Source: Polyangium jinanense (lineage in GTDB: Bacteria; Myxococcota; Polyangia; Polyangiales; Polyangiaceae). Taken from it: a stretch of DNA of 64,000 bases. The stretch is taken from contig NZ_JAGTJJ010000048.1 in the NCBI RefSeq assembly GCF_028435365.1, positions 25,802-89,801 of the forward strand, read 5' to 3'. The notes under the pieces were generated by a model. It had not been told where the DNA came from, ran no database searches, and saw nothing but the letters and a program-made list of their open reading frames with translations. Positions 56,742 to 64,000 of the stretch are shown here, in pieces. Position 1 is the stretch's first letter, and each line of letters starts with the position of its first letter. The translations under genes were made by a program, and so were the position numbers.

Positions 56742-57056
56742 TTGCACGCGTGCAAATCGCCCGATGGCAGCTGCTCGGTGGGTGTTCCACGCGTGCAAGG
56801 TGCTCCAAACGACCTGCGCCGAGTGCCTTGCACGGGTTCAAGGGACGTCGAGCACGCGGCGCGGGAGCACTTGCGCGCGTCCGAGCGTCGCCCTGACGTG
56901 TTCCTTTCGGCGTTTGCATCGACGCGAGGGCGCGGATCACGGCGTCACAGCCGCGTTTGCGCCAGTGCATCCCGCGCTGTGCACGTGTACCGGGCGCCTT
57001 CGCGCCGGTGCAAGGACGACCGCGCAGGCGCTCGCGCTCGATTTGCATGGGCGCAG
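56742..57056. repeat. Eight-copy, 43-bp-period array of degenerate 14-bp dyads
   Basis: Units start at 56742 TTGCACGCGTGCAA, 56785 TTCCACGCGTGCAA, 56828 TTGCACGGGTTCAA, 56871 TTGCGCGCGTCCGA, 56914 TTGCATCGACGCGA, 56957 TTGCGCCAGTGCAT, 57000 TCGCGCCGGTGCAA and 57043 TTGCATGGGCGCAG. All seven intervals are exactly 43 bp. T1, C4 and C12 are invariant; position 5 is always a purine and positions 6 and 10 always pyrimidines. The better copies extend to CCTTGCACGCGTGCAAGG. Spacers are unrelated to each other. The period is not a multiple of three, so it is not a protein repeat. It fills the region between divergent genes starting at 56623 and 57230. Confidence 0.85.
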
Positions 57057-57229
57057 CCGCGGGCGTCGCTTCTCCCCCCACCTCACGAGAGCAAGAATCA
57101 GTCGGACAGAAAAAGTTCCGCCGCAGCGTCGAACAGCCCGCGCGGTGCTCACGACCCGCACCCACGAAACCCACGTGCCCCGAGCACTCCTGCTTCCCCG
57201 GCGCGTGTCCCCTTCCAGGAGGAGCCTCG

Positions 57230-57946
57230 ATGCAATCGCCCATGCGGAACACCCCCGTCTCGAAGTGCCTCGATCTCGCCAGCCACTCCGTGTGCATGTT
57301 CGGCAAGTTCTCTTCCCATCCCGCATTCGTCGCGCTCGAAGAAAAGATGAGCGCAGGAGCCGCCGAGCTCGCGGCAGCGCAGGCGGAGTACGAGAAGGCC
57401 GTCAAGGCCATTCTCCCCAGGCGCGTCGACATCAAATACGAGAACTACCTCTCCGATCGGCGCATCCGGCTCTCGCAGCAAAAGATCGAGATCGCCGACA
57501 GCAAGCGAAACGGGCGAATCGCAAGCCTGGTCTTCCCAGAGGGATCCGCCCCGATCACCCGGCTCGTCGGCCCCTCGCAGGTCGAGGCCATGATCAATCT
57601 CGAAGGGCGGCTCGCCGCCGCCCAATCGTTGTGGTCGGAAGCCGAGGCCGAGAAGGTCGAGATCAGCGCATTCCGGCAGCGTTATCAGGCCGCCCTGGAG
57701 AACCGTCAGAACGCCGTCCAAAAGGCACGAGATCTCCGCGCAGCTCGGAACGCAGCGAAGGACAAGTTCCTCACGATGTACGCCGAGGTGATGGCCCGCG
57801 TCCAGGCCGAGCTTCCGCGGGACAAGGTCACGCAAGAGCTCTTTTTCGACGAGGTTCGCACGAGGTCCGCCCTCGCAATCGCAGACACAGACGAAGGCGA
57901 CGAAGCCAGCAGCGAAACGACCGAAGGTCAGGCACAGGGCGCCTGA
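57230..57946 (+). CDS. Coiled-coil protein of unknown function downstream of the 43-bp array
   Basis: A 238-residue, highly charged cytoplasmic protein. Residues ~36-60 and ~118-200 are predicted by eye to be long helices or coiled coils (LAAAQAEYEKAVKAILPRR; NLEGRLAAAQSLWSEAEAEK; ENRQNAVQKARDLRAARNAA). Between them is a short region with SDRRIRLSQQKIEIADSKR and ITRLVGPSQVEA. The tail is acidic. There is no signal peptide. AGGAGG is 6 bp before the ATG at 57230; a longer in-frame start at 56957 lies inside the repeat array and is rejected. I recognise no family. Its position right after the array makes it the best candidate partner. Confidence 0.7.
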   Translation: MQSPMRNTPVSKCLDLASHSVCMFGKFSSHPAFVALEEKMSAGAAELAAAQAEYEKAVKAILPRRVDIKYENYLSDRRIRLSQQKIEIADSKRNGRIASLVFPEGSAPITRLVGPSQVEAMINLEGRLAAAQSLWSEAEAEKVEISAFRQRYQAALENRQNAVQKARDLRAARNAAKDKFLTMYAEVMARVQAELPRDKVTQELFFDEVRTRSALAIADTDEGDEASSETTEGQAQGA

Positions 57947-57979
57947 CGCAGCTCCTGCAGCGGAGCATGGGTCTCATCT

Positions 57980-58303
57980 GGGAGGCGCTGCGCTGGGGCT
58001 TTGCCCCAGGCCCCAGCAGGGGCTGTCCGCCCCTGCACCCGGACCAGCGCAAGCGCTGGACCCGGGGTCGATGAACTGCGCGATGCGCAGTTCATCGAAC
58101 AGGTCGAGGCAAGACCAGCGACGATCCTGCCAATCAAGACAGCCGCGCTGCCTTTTCGACTGGCAACGCGGTTCCACGGGCCTGTTGGAAGAACTGCGCA
58201 CCGCGCAGTTCTTCCACCACGAGTCCAGGGCTTGCCCTGGTTCGGGTCGAGGGGCGAACAGCCCCCGCGGGGTCCGGGGCGGCGCCCCGGCGAAGCGCCT
58301 CCC
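57980..58303 (+). repeat. Composite hairpin element, copy D (best-defined ends)
   Basis: GGGAGGCGCTGCG (57980-57992) and CGAAGCGCCTCCC (58291-58303) are terminal inverted repeats with one mismatch. Inside are CTGGGGC TTT GCCCCAG (57993-58009), CAGGGGC/GCCCCTG, CCAGCGC AA GCGCTGG, TCGATGAACTGCGC/GCGCAGTTCATCGA (58068-58098), a core with AAGACAGCCGCGCTG, GGAAGAACTGCGC/GCGCAGTTCTTCC (58187-58215), CCAGGGC TT GCCCTGG, GGGGC/GCCCC and CCGGGGC GGC GCCCCGG (58274-58290). It lies exactly between two convergent genes and touches the stop of the next one. Confidence 0.87.
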
Positions 58304-58305
58304 GT

Positions 58306-60357
58306 CTAGACGGCGGCCCCCGCCGGCTGGAGGAGCCGATCGCGCATCTTGAACACCTCGCTCGCCGCGACCAGGTCGCCGCCCTCGCGGAATGCCTCGG
58401 CGGCGCGCTCGTAGAAGACCGCGGCCTCGCGTGGCAAGAAGACGCTGCGGGACGACGTCGCCGCATCCATCAGCTTTCGACCTGCCATGCACGGTTCGCC
58501 TGCGCCGCGCCACTGCTCGGCCACGAGGGCAGGGTCTCCGCCCAGCGCTTCGAGTGCCACTGCCAGCCGGCGGCGCAGCAGCACCTCGACGGGGCGCGGG
58601 AGCGTCGCGAGGACGGTTTCCCCGATGAGATCGTGGCTGAAGCCCATGCCATGCACGACGTGCGCGGCCGTGAGCTCTGCCCAGCAAGCGGCGGTGGCAG
58701 CGGCGCTGGCCTCGAGCGCGGCTGACGCGCTCGCGAGCGTGAAGTTCGAGCCGAGCAGCGCGAGCACGCGCGCCATCTGCAACGCCGGCTCCGACAGGCG
58801 CGAGAGCGTGCGTTCGAGGACCACGCCGATACGGCCGGGGGGCATGCGCGCGACTTCGGCGCGCGAGAGCGTACCCGACGCGATCACGTGCTTCACGGTC
58901 TCGAGCACGAAGAGCGGGTTGCCGCCCGCGTAGCTCGTGATCGCGTCGGCCATGTCGGCGATGCCGGGCACGTCGAGGCTCCCGAGAAGCTGCCGCACGC
59001 CGGCCGGGGGGAGCGGATCGAGCTCGATGTGGATCCCCAGGCCAAAGGCCACACCCTCGCGGATGGCCGCCATGATCGCCTCGGGCAATTCGCCCGCGCG
59101 ATAGCAGAGCACGGCGCGAAGCTTCACCGTCGGGTCCTGGAACAACTGCTCCATCACGTACTGCCCGGCCTCCGCGGTCGCGGCGTCCACGAACTGGATA
59201 TCGTCGAAGCCGAACGCGTCGTAGCCTTCGCGCGCCGCGAGGCGATGCGCTTCGACCTTGGCCTGGAGCATGCGTAACTTGTCCGCCTCGCTCTCCATTG
59301 GCCCCGGCGCCTGCCCCAGCCCCGGCACGATCCGCGCGAGCTCGGCGCGCGCCCAGGGAGCGAGCTTCGCCGCGTCGATCTTCACCATCATTTCGCTGTA
59401 CACACGCGCGTGCGTCCCGTAGGGCACGGCGCGATCGCCGGGGCGGGCCGTGAAGAAGAACGGCCTTGCCACCGCGTTGAGGAAATCGTGCATGAGACGG
59501 CTCTTCCCGATGCCGGGCGGACCGCCGATGATGATGGCTTGGCCGGCGGCCCAAGCCGCCTCCATGCGCGCCCACACCTCCTCGCGGCCCACGAGCTCCG
59601 GAGGCCGGAGAACGGAGAGGGGGATCGCTCTCGCGGGCGGCGCGGACCTCGGCCCTCGTTGCTCGGCGGATCGCGCGATCTCGCGGGCGAGCTCGGTCGT
59701 GGCGCGCGAAGGCTCGATGCCGAGGTCCCGTCCGAGCATCGTGCGTAGGCGCTGGAAGGCCGCGAGCGCTTCGCCACGATCTCCCGCGGCATAAAGCAGG
59801 CGCATTCGCTGCCGGTGCGCGTCCTCCGAACACGGTTCGAGCTCCACGGCGCGCGCCGCGAGCGCGAGCGCGTCGGTGAGACGACCGCTTCGCTCGTGCT
59901 CGTCGATCGCGGCGGCGATCGCCTGACGTCGTGCGGCGTCCACGTTCGCTCGCGCGCTGTGCAGCCACTCGTCGAACAGCGGTGCGTCGTCGAACTCGAG
60001 CTGACCGAGCAGCCGGCCCAACGGCAGCTCGGTGGCGCGCGCTGCGAGCTCCGTGCGGCGCGCGCCTCGCAGCGCGCTCACGTCCGCGTCCACGGAGGCC
60101 GCCAGAGCCAGCGGATCGGCGCCGCTCACGAGCACGTCGCCGGTCGCCATCTTCAGCCGCCGGAGGAGTTGCCGCAGGTTGGCCCGCGCCGTCGCCTCGG
60201 GCGAGTCGGACCACAACAGCCCGGCGAGCTTGGACTTCGGCGTCTCCCCCTCGACCGCCAGGTAGGCAAGGAGCCCGAACGCCTTCTTTTCGAGCCTTGC
60301 CGGACCGCAGGGGCCGACGAGGCGGACCTCTCCCAGCACGAAGAGACGCCAGTCCAT
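58306..60357 (-). CDS. AfsR/SARP-type transcriptional regulator with ATPase domain
   Basis: A 683-residue regulator. An N-terminal winged helix of the OmpR/SARP type (FVLGEVRLVGPCGPARLEKKAFGLLAYLAVEG; LLWSDSPEATARANLRQLLRRL) is followed by a bacterial transcriptional activator domain (about 95-235; AIDEHERSGRLTDALALAARAVELEP). An AAA-type ATPase comes next: Walker A GGPPGIGKSR near 276, Walker B-like FGFDDIQFVD. A helical C-terminus completes it. Such proteins switch on secondary metabolism or secreted functions. ATG 60357 is used; GTG 60390 is possible. It diverges from the Cys-rich lipoprotein gene, its likely target. Confidence 0.85.
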   Translation of the reverse strand: MDWRLFVLGEVRLVGPCGPARLEKKAFGLLAYLAVEGETPKSKLAGLLWSDSPEATARANLRQLLRRLKMATGDVLVSGADPLALAASVDADVSALRGARRTELAARATELPLGRLLGQLEFDDAPLFDEWLHSARANVDAARRQAIAAAIDEHERSGRLTDALALAARAVELEPCSEDAHRQRMRLLYAAGDRGEALAAFQRLRTMLGRDLGIEPSRATTELAREIARSAEQRGPRSAPPARAIPLSVLRPPELVGREEVWARMEAAWAAGQAIIIGGPPGIGKSRLMHDFLNAVARPFFFTARPGDRAVPYGTHARVYSEMMVKIDAAKLAPWARAELARIVPGLGQAPGPMESEADKLRMLQAKVEAHRLAAREGYDAFGFDDIQFVDAATAEAGQYVMEQLFQDPTVKLRAVLCYRAGELPEAIMAAIREGVAFGLGIHIELDPLPPAGVRQLLGSLDVPGIADMADAITSYAGGNPLFVLETVKHVIASGTLSRAEVARMPPGRIGVVLERTLSRLSEPALQMARVLALLGSNFTLASASAALEASAAATAACWAELTAAHVVHGMGFSHDLIGETVLATLPRPVEVLLRRRLAVALEALGGDPALVAEQWRGAGEPCMAGRKLMDAATSSRSVFLPREAAVFYERAAEAFREGGDLVAASEVFKMRDRLLQPAGAAV

Positions 60358-60718
60358 GATCACTTTTGTGGAGCTGCCCTGAGAGTGCACGTGGCGCGGT
60401 CACCTGGGATGCCTCCAGCGCGTCGCGCGACGGGAGGCGGGGGCGATTAAGGATGCGGTGCCGAGTCTAGCCCTACCTTTGGTCAGGCCGCTACCATCGA
60501 GCAGCAACCGGCGATGCGGGTCGGTGTCGGGCGAGCGGCTCGTGATCACGCTGCGCGCTCCCGTGAGGAACCGAGCCATCGGCGCGGAAGCGCGACGAAA
60601 ATCTGCTTGCCGTCTCCTGTCACGCTTCAGTCACGCCCCCGCTCCCAAACTCCCGTTCGACTTGGCCAGCCGAGACCTACGACGTCGCGACGCATGGCCT
60701 ATCGGGGAGCTTGCACGT
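60358..60718. other. Divergent control region between the SARP regulator and Cys-rich lipoprotein genes
   Basis: No gene is supported here. The visible sequence feature is GTCACGC occurring twice, about 11 bp apart, in CTGTCACGCTTCAGTCACGCC (near 60616-60636). SARP regulators bind heptamer direct repeats spaced by 11 bp or multiples, so this is a candidate site. No clear -10 element is seen. Confidence 0.4.
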
Positions 60719-62368
60719 ATGAAACCGCACATCGATTCCAAGCGTTCCTTCTCGGTGCTCTCGGCCATCTTCGGGACGGCTCGCAAATCGGTCGCGCCTT
60801 CGGATGGCATCGAGGGCGGGGATCCGCAGCGCGCGACGGGACCCGTCGGCTCGAGTTCTCCCGGTCCCCGGAGGGGCTCGCACCGGGGCGTGCTCGGCGT
60901 CGCGGCGGCCTTGGTCGCGGGTGCGCTTGTCGCCGGCGCGTGCGGCGCTACGCCCGAAGACGCTCCGCTCGAAGACGAAAACGTCGACTCGTACAGCGCT
61001 GCCGCCACCTGCGAGACGTGCGAACCGCCGCCCGGCGACCCCGACCCGTGCGTGCCCAACTGTACGGGCAAGGTGTGCGGGGCGTCCAACGGCTGCGGCG
61101 GCAAGTGCAGCGCCGGCTCCTGCCCGGCGGGCACGACCTGCGGCGGCGGCGGCGTGTACGCCCAGTGTGGGTGTACGCCCCAGTGTTCGGGCAAGGCGTG
61201 CGGGGCGCCCGACGGCTGCGGCGGCATCTGCACCGGCGGCTCGTGCCCCTATGGGCAGGCGTGCGGCGCGGCGGGCGTGCCGGGCCAGTGCGCGACGCTG
61301 CCGATTGGGCAGGGAGTCGAGTGCTACGTGTTCAACGACGGCTACACCGACATGGTCGGGCCGTCGCAGGCGATTTACCTTGCGAGCGGCTCGGGCCAGG
61401 CGTGCGTGCCCGATGGCACCCCGGGCGGCACCTGCCGCAAGTGGTTCGGCCGCTGCCAAACCACCGACCCGAGCCACACGCCGGTGCTCTTCCGGGTCTT
61501 CAACGACGGCGGGGCCGACATGGCGGGCCCGTCGGACGCGGTGTTCTCGCCGGGGGGCAACCAGGCGTGCGTGCCGGGCAACGGCGCCGCGGGCGTGTGC
61601 CGGCGCTGGTTTGGCGAGGCGACGCTGCCCGACGGACGCTCGGTCGAGTGCCGGCTGTCCGATGACGGCGGCGTGCAGAAGACGAAGTTCACGGAAGGCG
61701 CGATTTACAACCGTGGCTACGGGAAGGTGTGCTTCCCCAACGACACGCAGTACGGCCTGTGCCGCAAGTGGTTCGGCGAGTGCATGGTGGTCGGCTGCGG
61801 CGACGGCGCGTGCAACGAGGGCGAGACGCCGTCGAGCTGCCCGTCCGACTGCAATTGCGGCGACGGGGTCTGCAATGGCTCCGAGTGGTGTGGCAATTGC
61901 TCGCAAGATTGCGGCGGTTGCTGCGGCAACGGCGTCTGCAATGGCAGCGTCGGCGAGACGTGCGCCTCGTGCCAGCAAGACTGCGGCTCGTGCTGCGGCA
62001 ACGGCGTCTGCGACAACAACGAGAGCTGCCAATCTTGCGCGAAAGACTGCGGCGAATGCCCCCCGCAGACGTGCTCGGGGCAGACGGCCGGGTCGCAGTC
62101 GCAGTACTTCTCCGTGGGTATCGAAAACTACTACGGCTGCCTGCTCGGGAGCGCCGTGTACTTGGCCAACTCGCTGAGCGAGGCCATGCAATGCGGGCAG
62201 GCGGCCTACCCCGGCTACACCATCGCCACGGGCACGGTCGGCACGTACGTCTATCACACCGGCAACGTCAATGGCTGCGCCGACGTCACGTTCGCCGCGC
62301 TGTCGTCGTCGAAGGCGGCCACGTGCGCCAACGCGAATGGCTACCCGTACGCAGGCCCCTGCCCCTGA
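60719..62368 (+). CDS. Cys-rich secreted lipoprotein with two kinds of internal repeats
   Basis: A 549-residue surface protein. A long N-region precedes the hydrophobic stretch LGVAAALVAGALVAGACG (lipobox, Cys75). Residues ~101-192 hold two CxGKxCGAxxGCGGxC units. Residues ~198-355 contain three ~50-residue repeats ending in CRKWFG, CRRWFG and CRKWFG. Residues ~360-446 contain four CG(D/N)G(A/V)C modules with C-x-x-C-x-x-D-C (for example CGNGVCDNNESCQSC). A ~100-residue C-terminal domain follows. Function unknown; matrix or adhesion roles are typical for such proteins. The start is uncertain because the N-region of ~57 residues is unusually long for a lipoprotein signal. Confidence 0.75.
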   Translation: MKPHIDSKRSFSVLSAIFGTARKSVAPSDGIEGGDPQRATGPVGSSSPGPRRGSHRGVLGVAAALVAGALVAGACGATPEDAPLEDENVDSYSAAATCETCEPPPGDPDPCVPNCTGKVCGASNGCGGKCSAGSCPAGTTCGGGGVYAQCGCTPQCSGKACGAPDGCGGICTGGSCPYGQACGAAGVPGQCATLPIGQGVECYVFNDGYTDMVGPSQAIYLASGSGQACVPDGTPGGTCRKWFGRCQTTDPSHTPVLFRVFNDGGADMAGPSDAVFSPGGNQACVPGNGAAGVCRRWFGEATLPDGRSVECRLSDDGGVQKTKFTEGAIYNRGYGKVCFPNDTQYGLCRKWFGECMVVGCGDGACNEGETPSSCPSDCNCGDGVCNGSEWCGNCSQDCGGCCGNGVCNGSVGETCASCQQDCGSCCGNGVCDNNESCQSCAKDCGECPPQTCSGQTAGSQSQYFSVGIENYYGCLLGSAVYLANSLSEAMQCGQAAYPGYTIATGTVGTYVYHTGNVNGCADVTFAALSSSKAATCANANGYPYAGPCP

Positions 62369-62470
62369 AGCGCCGGTAGGGCGCCCGCAGTGACTTGTGG
62401 GGGAGCCGAGGCAACCGCGACCTCGGCCTTCCCCACTCCGTTCGGCAATCGACAGAATGAGGTGGCTCTC

Positions 62471-63874
62471 ATGTGGAAACTAGCTTCTCGAGCGTCTTTG
62501 TTGGCCTTCACCATCCTTGCGACGGTCCATTGCGGATCGGGAAATGAGAACCCCACCGGCGGCACAGGCGCCGCCGGCGGTACCGGAGGCACCGGCGGCA
62601 CCGGCAGCACAGGCGGGAACGGCGGCACCGGCGGCACCGGTGCCACCGGAGGCAACGGCGGCACCGGAGGCACCGGCGGCGGCGAATGCATGACCACCGA
62701 CAAGGCCATTCGGTTTGGCAAGCTCGTCAATCCCGAGGATGGCTCGGTCATCGACAACGCGATCGTCGTGACCCACGAAGATCGGATCAGCTACGTCGGC
62801 ACGGATGAAAAGCAGATTCCGTGCGGAGCCAGTGTCATCGACTGGACGGCGTACACCGGGCTCCCCGGGCTCGTCGATGCACATGTCCACTTCTCCTACC
62901 AGACAGACCAGGAGCCGGGCACGCTCCCCTGGAGCCGCGTGACCTGGCTGGTCAACAATGACCCCTACAAGTACATGGACCTGGCCCGCGGCGCCGCTCT
63001 GGCGACGCTCAAGACCGGCGTCACCACCACGATCGACAAGGGAGGCCGCGACTTTCTCCTGATGAACCTGCGCGACGAGATCAAAGCCGGCAAGACGCCG
63101 GGACCGCGTGTGTTCACCGCGATGGGCGGGATCAGCAATTACAAGTACCCGAACTCGGTCCCCGCCCAGGAACTGAAGGCCTGGGTGCAGTTGCTGGTGC
63201 TGCGCGGCGCCGATATCGTGAAAGTATGGGCCGACAAGTGCACCGACCAGACGCTCGAGTGCTCGCCGACGTTCACGTACGACGAGCTCAAGCTGCTGGT
63301 CGACACGGCACACGAGGAGGGTTTGCCCATCGCGATCCACGCATACCACCAGGACACGGCCAAGCTCGCCATCATGGCCGGCCCGGACTCGATCGAGCAC
63401 CCGGAGGGCCTCGACACGGTGGACTGCGGCAACATGATCGACAGGGGGACGATCTACGTACCGACCATCGATCACAACCGATATTACAAGGACAACCTCG
63501 CGTTCTTCGGCTACGCCCCCGACCTGGAGCAGAAGTTCGAGGCGTACATCCAGGACAACCTCGCGAGCGCGACCCAGGCGCACCTGGTGGGCGTGAAGAT
63601 GGCGATGGGCTCGGACGCCGTGTTCACCGGATTCGGTGAAAATACGAAGGAGCTCGCCTGGTTCGTGCAGGCCGGGATGACCCCGCTCGAGGCGCTCCGT
63701 GCCGCCACCATCCATGGAGCCGAGAGCATCGGCGCGCAGAACGAGATCGGAAAGGTCGCAGTGGGCTACTACGCCGACATCATCGCAGTCGAGGGCGACC
63801 CCCTGGCGGACATCAACGTCGTCATCAACGGGGTCCGCAAGGTGATGATGGGCGGGCGAGTCGCGGAGTTCTGA
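62471..63874 (+). CDS. Amidohydrolase lipoprotein (imidazolonepropionase/prolidase-like)
   Basis: A 467-residue exported metallohydrolase. The signal peptide ends in ILATVHCGSG (lipobox); a ~50-residue linker of Gly-Gly-Thr repeats follows. The amidohydrolase barrel shows AHVHFSYQTD after GLPGLVD (metal His-x-His), the carboxylated-Lys region ADIVKVWADKC, HAYHQD, SIEHPEG and MGSDAVFTGFGE with the metal Asp. It is of the Xaa-Pro dipeptidase-like or imidazolonepropionase-like branch and should cleave cyclic amides or peptides outside the cytoplasm. It follows the Cys-rich lipoprotein gene by 102 bp and precedes repeat copy E by 12 bp. Confidence 0.87.
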   Translation: MWKLASRASLLAFTILATVHCGSGNENPTGGTGAAGGTGGTGGTGSTGGNGGTGGTGATGGNGGTGGTGGGECMTTDKAIRFGKLVNPEDGSVIDNAIVVTHEDRISYVGTDEKQIPCGASVIDWTAYTGLPGLVDAHVHFSYQTDQEPGTLPWSRVTWLVNNDPYKYMDLARGAALATLKTGVTTTIDKGGRDFLLMNLRDEIKAGKTPGPRVFTAMGGISNYKYPNSVPAQELKAWVQLLVLRGADIVKVWADKCTDQTLECSPTFTYDELKLLVDTAHEEGLPIAIHAYHQDTAKLAIMAGPDSIEHPEGLDTVDCGNMIDRGTIYVPTIDHNRYYKDNLAFFGYAPDLEQKFEAYIQDNLASATQAHLVGVKMAMGSDAVFTGFGENTKELAWFVQAGMTPLEALRAATIHGAESIGAQNEIGKVAVGYYADIIAVEGDPLADINVVINGVRKVMMGGRVAEF

Positions 63875-63886
63875 CGAGGCCTGTGC

Positions 63887-64000
63887 ATGGGGCCGCCGCG
63901 CCGGGGCGCCGCCCCGGACCCCGCGGGGGCTGTTCGCCCCTCGACCCGAACCAGGGCAAGCCCTGGACCTTTGGTGGAAGAACTGCGCTCCGCGCAGTTC
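63887..64000 (-). repeat. Composite hairpin element, copy E (cut by window edge)
   Basis: ATGGGGCCGCCGCG leads into CCGGGGC GCC GCCCCGG (63901-63917), then CCAGGGC AA GCCCTGG (63951-63966) and the start of GGAAGAACTGCGC/GCGCAGTTC. Orientation is the same as copy C. It begins 12 bp after the amidohydrolase stop and continues beyond the window. Confidence 0.8.

Noticed and set aside
56742..56760. Sigma-54 promoter, because TTGCA recurs
   Set aside because: The -24 TGGCAC element is absent at the required distance in every unit, and the dyad symmetry with fixed phase explains the motif better.
56742..57056. Calling the 43-bp array a CRISPR array
   Set aside because: Repeats are only 14-18 bp and diverge strongly, spacers are ~25 bp, and no Cas gene is in view.
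56730..57350. 206-codon frame through the repeat array
   Set aside because: It has no domain, is Arg/Ser-rich, and the 43-bp period shifts the frame at each unit, so no protein repeat results.
62546..62690. Gly-Thr repeats at the N-terminus of the last amidohydrolase as a mobile or phase-variable repeat
   Set aside because: Such Gly/Thr linkers after lipoprotein signals are common in myxobacteria, and the codons vary too much for slippage.

Overview
The window is high-GC DNA with dense genes on both strands. It looks like the chromosome of a large-genome myxobacterium, probably of the Polyangiales (Sorangium/Polyangium/Minicystis group). The evidence is a GltG-like FHA/TonB-type gliding-motility protein with an AgmX/PglI C-terminus, a MopE-type Cys/Asp-rich fragment, Gly/Thr-rich lipoproteins, several AraC, LysR, TetR and MarR regulators beside small metabolic genes, and a GTG/ATG start mix with GGAGG-type ribosome sites. 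I see no phage, plasmid, ribosomal RNA, Cas or transposase genes. The species assignment is inference from gene content only.

Layout. 1-5150: truncated endonuclease/exonuclease/phosphatase lipoprotein, ettA, a MOP-type flippase and tRNA-Asn(GTT). 5150-20400: regulator-oxidoreductase pairs (methyltransferase/AraC, SDR/AraC, PhyH dioxygenase, TetR-MpaB oxygenase/PNPOx, MarR-hydrolase-MFS, GFA protein, ADH-histidine kinase/LysR). 20900-26400: a tightly coupled operon of YtcJ-like amidohydrolase, MFS-monooxygenase fusion, DoxX and alginate-export porin. 26400-35300: VOC, GST-DoxX, LysR, DUF374 acyltransferase, GltG-like protein, SDR, kelch protein and a DUF6891-like protein. 35300-40450: pntA-pntB-inositol-phosphatase operon and neighbours. 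40900-47900: DUF4230, SGNH hydrolase, lnt, small membrane proteins and an MFS carrier. 48180-51430: a one-piece EndoQ-UvrD fusion. 52000-57950: DUF4239, DUF2252, cysteine hydrolase, serine hydrolase lipoprotein and a coiled-coil orphan. 58300-64000: AfsR/SARP-type regulator, Cys-rich lipoprotein and amidohydrolase lipoprotein.

Two non-coding structures stand out. The first is at 56742-57056. Eight copies of a degenerate 14-bp dyad (best form TTGCACGCGTGCAA, extended to CCTTGCACGCGTGCAAGG) sit at exactly 43-bp intervals, separated by unrelated spacers, between a divergent lipoprotein hydrolase and a coiled-coil orphan gene. The second is a dispersed ~300-bp element made of eight or nine consecutive short hairpins around a variable core. 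It occurs five times (20620, 40534, 51473, 57980, 63887), in both orientations, always between genes. In one copy the stem sequences have changed on both arms while pairing is kept. Neither structure matches a class I can name.

Smaller regulatory signals support local circuits. A GTGCATATGCAC palindrome occurs both in the marR promoter and inside the first codons of the next gene. An AGAGTCCG direct repeat two helical turns apart lies at an araC start. A GTTAGT/ACTAAC dyad lies between tetR and the PNPOx gene.
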